NCBI RefSeq assembly: GCF_026013615.1
Contig: NZ_JAPDPI010000008.1
Span: forward strand, 62,001 to 126,000
Reading direction: 5' to 3'
Length of the DNA: 64,000 bases
From: Plebeiibacterium marinum
Lineage (GTDB): Bacteria > Bacteroidota > Bacteroidia > Bacteroidales > Marinilabiliaceae
Shown here: positions 63,489-64,000 of the stretch, piece by piece
How positions within the stretch are numbered: position 1 is the first letter of the stretch
Layout: the number at the start of each line of letters is the position of its first letter
The notes under the pieces: model-generated
Seen by the model: only the letters and a program-made list of their open reading frames with translations
Database searches by the model: none
Told to the model about the DNA's origin: nothing
Position numbers and translations under genes: made by a program

Positions 63489-63833
63489 TTACAATACCTC
63501 ATCTATCTTTTCAGCCGGCCTTCCAATCACTGCCTTGTCGCCATTGATCACAATTGGTCTTTCAATTAGTTTCGGATTTTCAGCCATGGCATGAATTAAT
63601 TCTTCGTCAGAAAAATCTTTTCCTTTAATTTCTTTTTTATAGTAATCTTCGTTCTTCCTCATTAATTCATCTGGTTTTATGCCCAGCTTTTTTAGTAGCT
63701 GACTGATTTCGGATGCATTAAGTGGGGTGTCCAAATATTTAACAATCATTGGCGTAATGCCTTTTTGCTCTTTAAGATATTCCAGTCCCTGTCTGCTTTT
63801 TGAACAACGAGGGTTATGTAAATACATGATCAT
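63489..63833 (-). CDS. arsC: ArsC-family arsenate reductase / Spx-like protein
   Basis: A 114-residue glutaredoxin-fold protein with the active-site Cys10 in HNPRCSKSRQ (CxxS type) and the family end ERPIVINGDKAVIGRP. A second ATG two codons later is possible. This is the glutaredoxin-dependent ArsC/YffB branch; without other ars genes nearby, arsenic resistance is not demonstrated and a YffB-like housekeeping role is equally likely. Confidence 0.85.
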   Translation of the reverse strand: MIMYLHNPRCSKSRQGLEYLKEQKGITPMIVKYLDTPLNASEISQLLKKLGIKPDELMRKNEDYYKKEIKGKDFSDEELIHAMAENPKLIERPIVINGDKAVIGRPAEKIDEVL

Positions 63834-63863
63834 GATATATGTTTTTGTGGTTTTGATGATCTT

Positions 63864-64000
63864 TTAATTGTTCTCAGTTCCTCCAAACTCCATAAGATAG
63901 GCCTTGATAAATGCATCCAGGTCTCCATCCATTACAGCTTGTACATTTGAGGTTTCTGTATTTGTTCTAAGGTCTTTAACCATTTTGTAGGGTTGAAATA
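63864..64000 (-). CDS. prfB: Peptide chain release factor 2, C-terminal fragment (partial)
   Basis: The window ends inside this gene. The visible minus-strand frame ends [30 protein letters not shown] and ...GGTENN before TAA (63864-63866), which is the C-terminal part of RF2 (the [11 protein letters not shown] motif; Gln here for His). RF2 reads UGA/UAA stop codons. The programmed frameshift region of RF2 genes lies outside the window. Confidence 0.9.
   Translation of the reverse strand, partial: FQPYKMVKDLRTNTETSNVQAVMDGDLDAFIKAYLMEFGGTENN

Noticed and set aside
63489-63833. Arsenic resistance operon
   Set aside because: The ArsC-like gene stands alone with no arsB, arsR or acr3, so resistance is not shown.
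1-64000. rRNA, tRNA, CRISPR arrays, transposases, prophage genes
   Set aside because: Reading both strands gave no such features apart from the four-helix-bundle element; absence was judged by eye only.

Overview
The window reads as chromosome of a Bacteroidota bacterium, probably a marine or anaerobic member near Marinilabiliales (the order is a guess). Grounds: low GC; promoters of the TTG / TAnnTTTG type upstream of rplU, trxA and a sensor kinase gene; type IX secretion (T9SS) sorting domains of both type A and type B; a PorP/SprF-type membrane protein; beta-propeller SpoIIE phosphatases; a B12-dependent methylmalonyl-CoA mutase pair; and a 23S intervening-sequence-type four-helix-bundle gene. 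No rRNA, tRNA, CRISPR, prophage or transposase gene was seen.

Layout. 1-7.9 kb: 3' part of a membrane-linked MutS-like ATPase, then topoisomerase IV (parE, parC), shikimate kinase and an MBL hydrolase in one run. 7.8-12.2 kb (mostly minus): a GNAT-like protein, an orphan T9SS sorting-domain remnant, a lipoprotein made of 18-residue SSGS repeats, a CNT nucleoside transporter and a bifunctional nuclease. 12.4-17.4 kb: rplU-rpmA, serS, DUF4286-ruvC, then minus-strand HIT, greA, a small membrane protein and thioredoxin. 17.6-22 kb: DnaE with a fused N-terminal proofreading exonuclease. 22.4-27.9 kb: an exported TPR/caspase-fold protein followed 5 bp later by a periplasmic-propeller SpoIIE phosphatase. 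27.9-32.6 kb: PAP2 protein and sigma-54 on the minus strand, then a tiny exported Cys-rich peptide divergent from a two-component system whose sensor is also Cys-rich. 33-44 kb: a PD40/SPOR envelope protein, uracil permease, and a run of cation-chloride cotransporter, GT39-like, methyltransferase-GT2 fusion, coaD and a thioredoxin-fold protein. 44.3-53.1 kb: a T9SS surface locus (type B substrate, SprF-like, PD40/PKD protein, unknown exported protein, second propeller-SpoIIE protein). 53-59 kb (minus): thioredoxin-family protein and mutB/mutA, the two mut genes separated by an inverted-repeat-bounded element. 59.6-64 kb: DUF606 transporter, an unknown protein, an LpxH-like phosphoesterase whose start codon lies in a perfect hairpin, a GT-B glycosyltransferase, an ArsC-like protein, and the 3' end of prfB.

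Most promising leads: (1) the Cys-rich peptide / Cys-rich sensor kinase module, whose shared divergent control region carries four helically phased TGTTAA-type repeats just upstream of a kinase promoter; (2) the four-helix-bundle element inserted precisely between mutA and mutB, with 35-nt imperfect inverted repeats; (3) two paralogous propeller-SpoIIE signalling proteins, one paired with a secreted caspase-like protein and one closing a T9SS export locus, with no visible anti-sigma partner. All functions are inferred from sequence reading alone.
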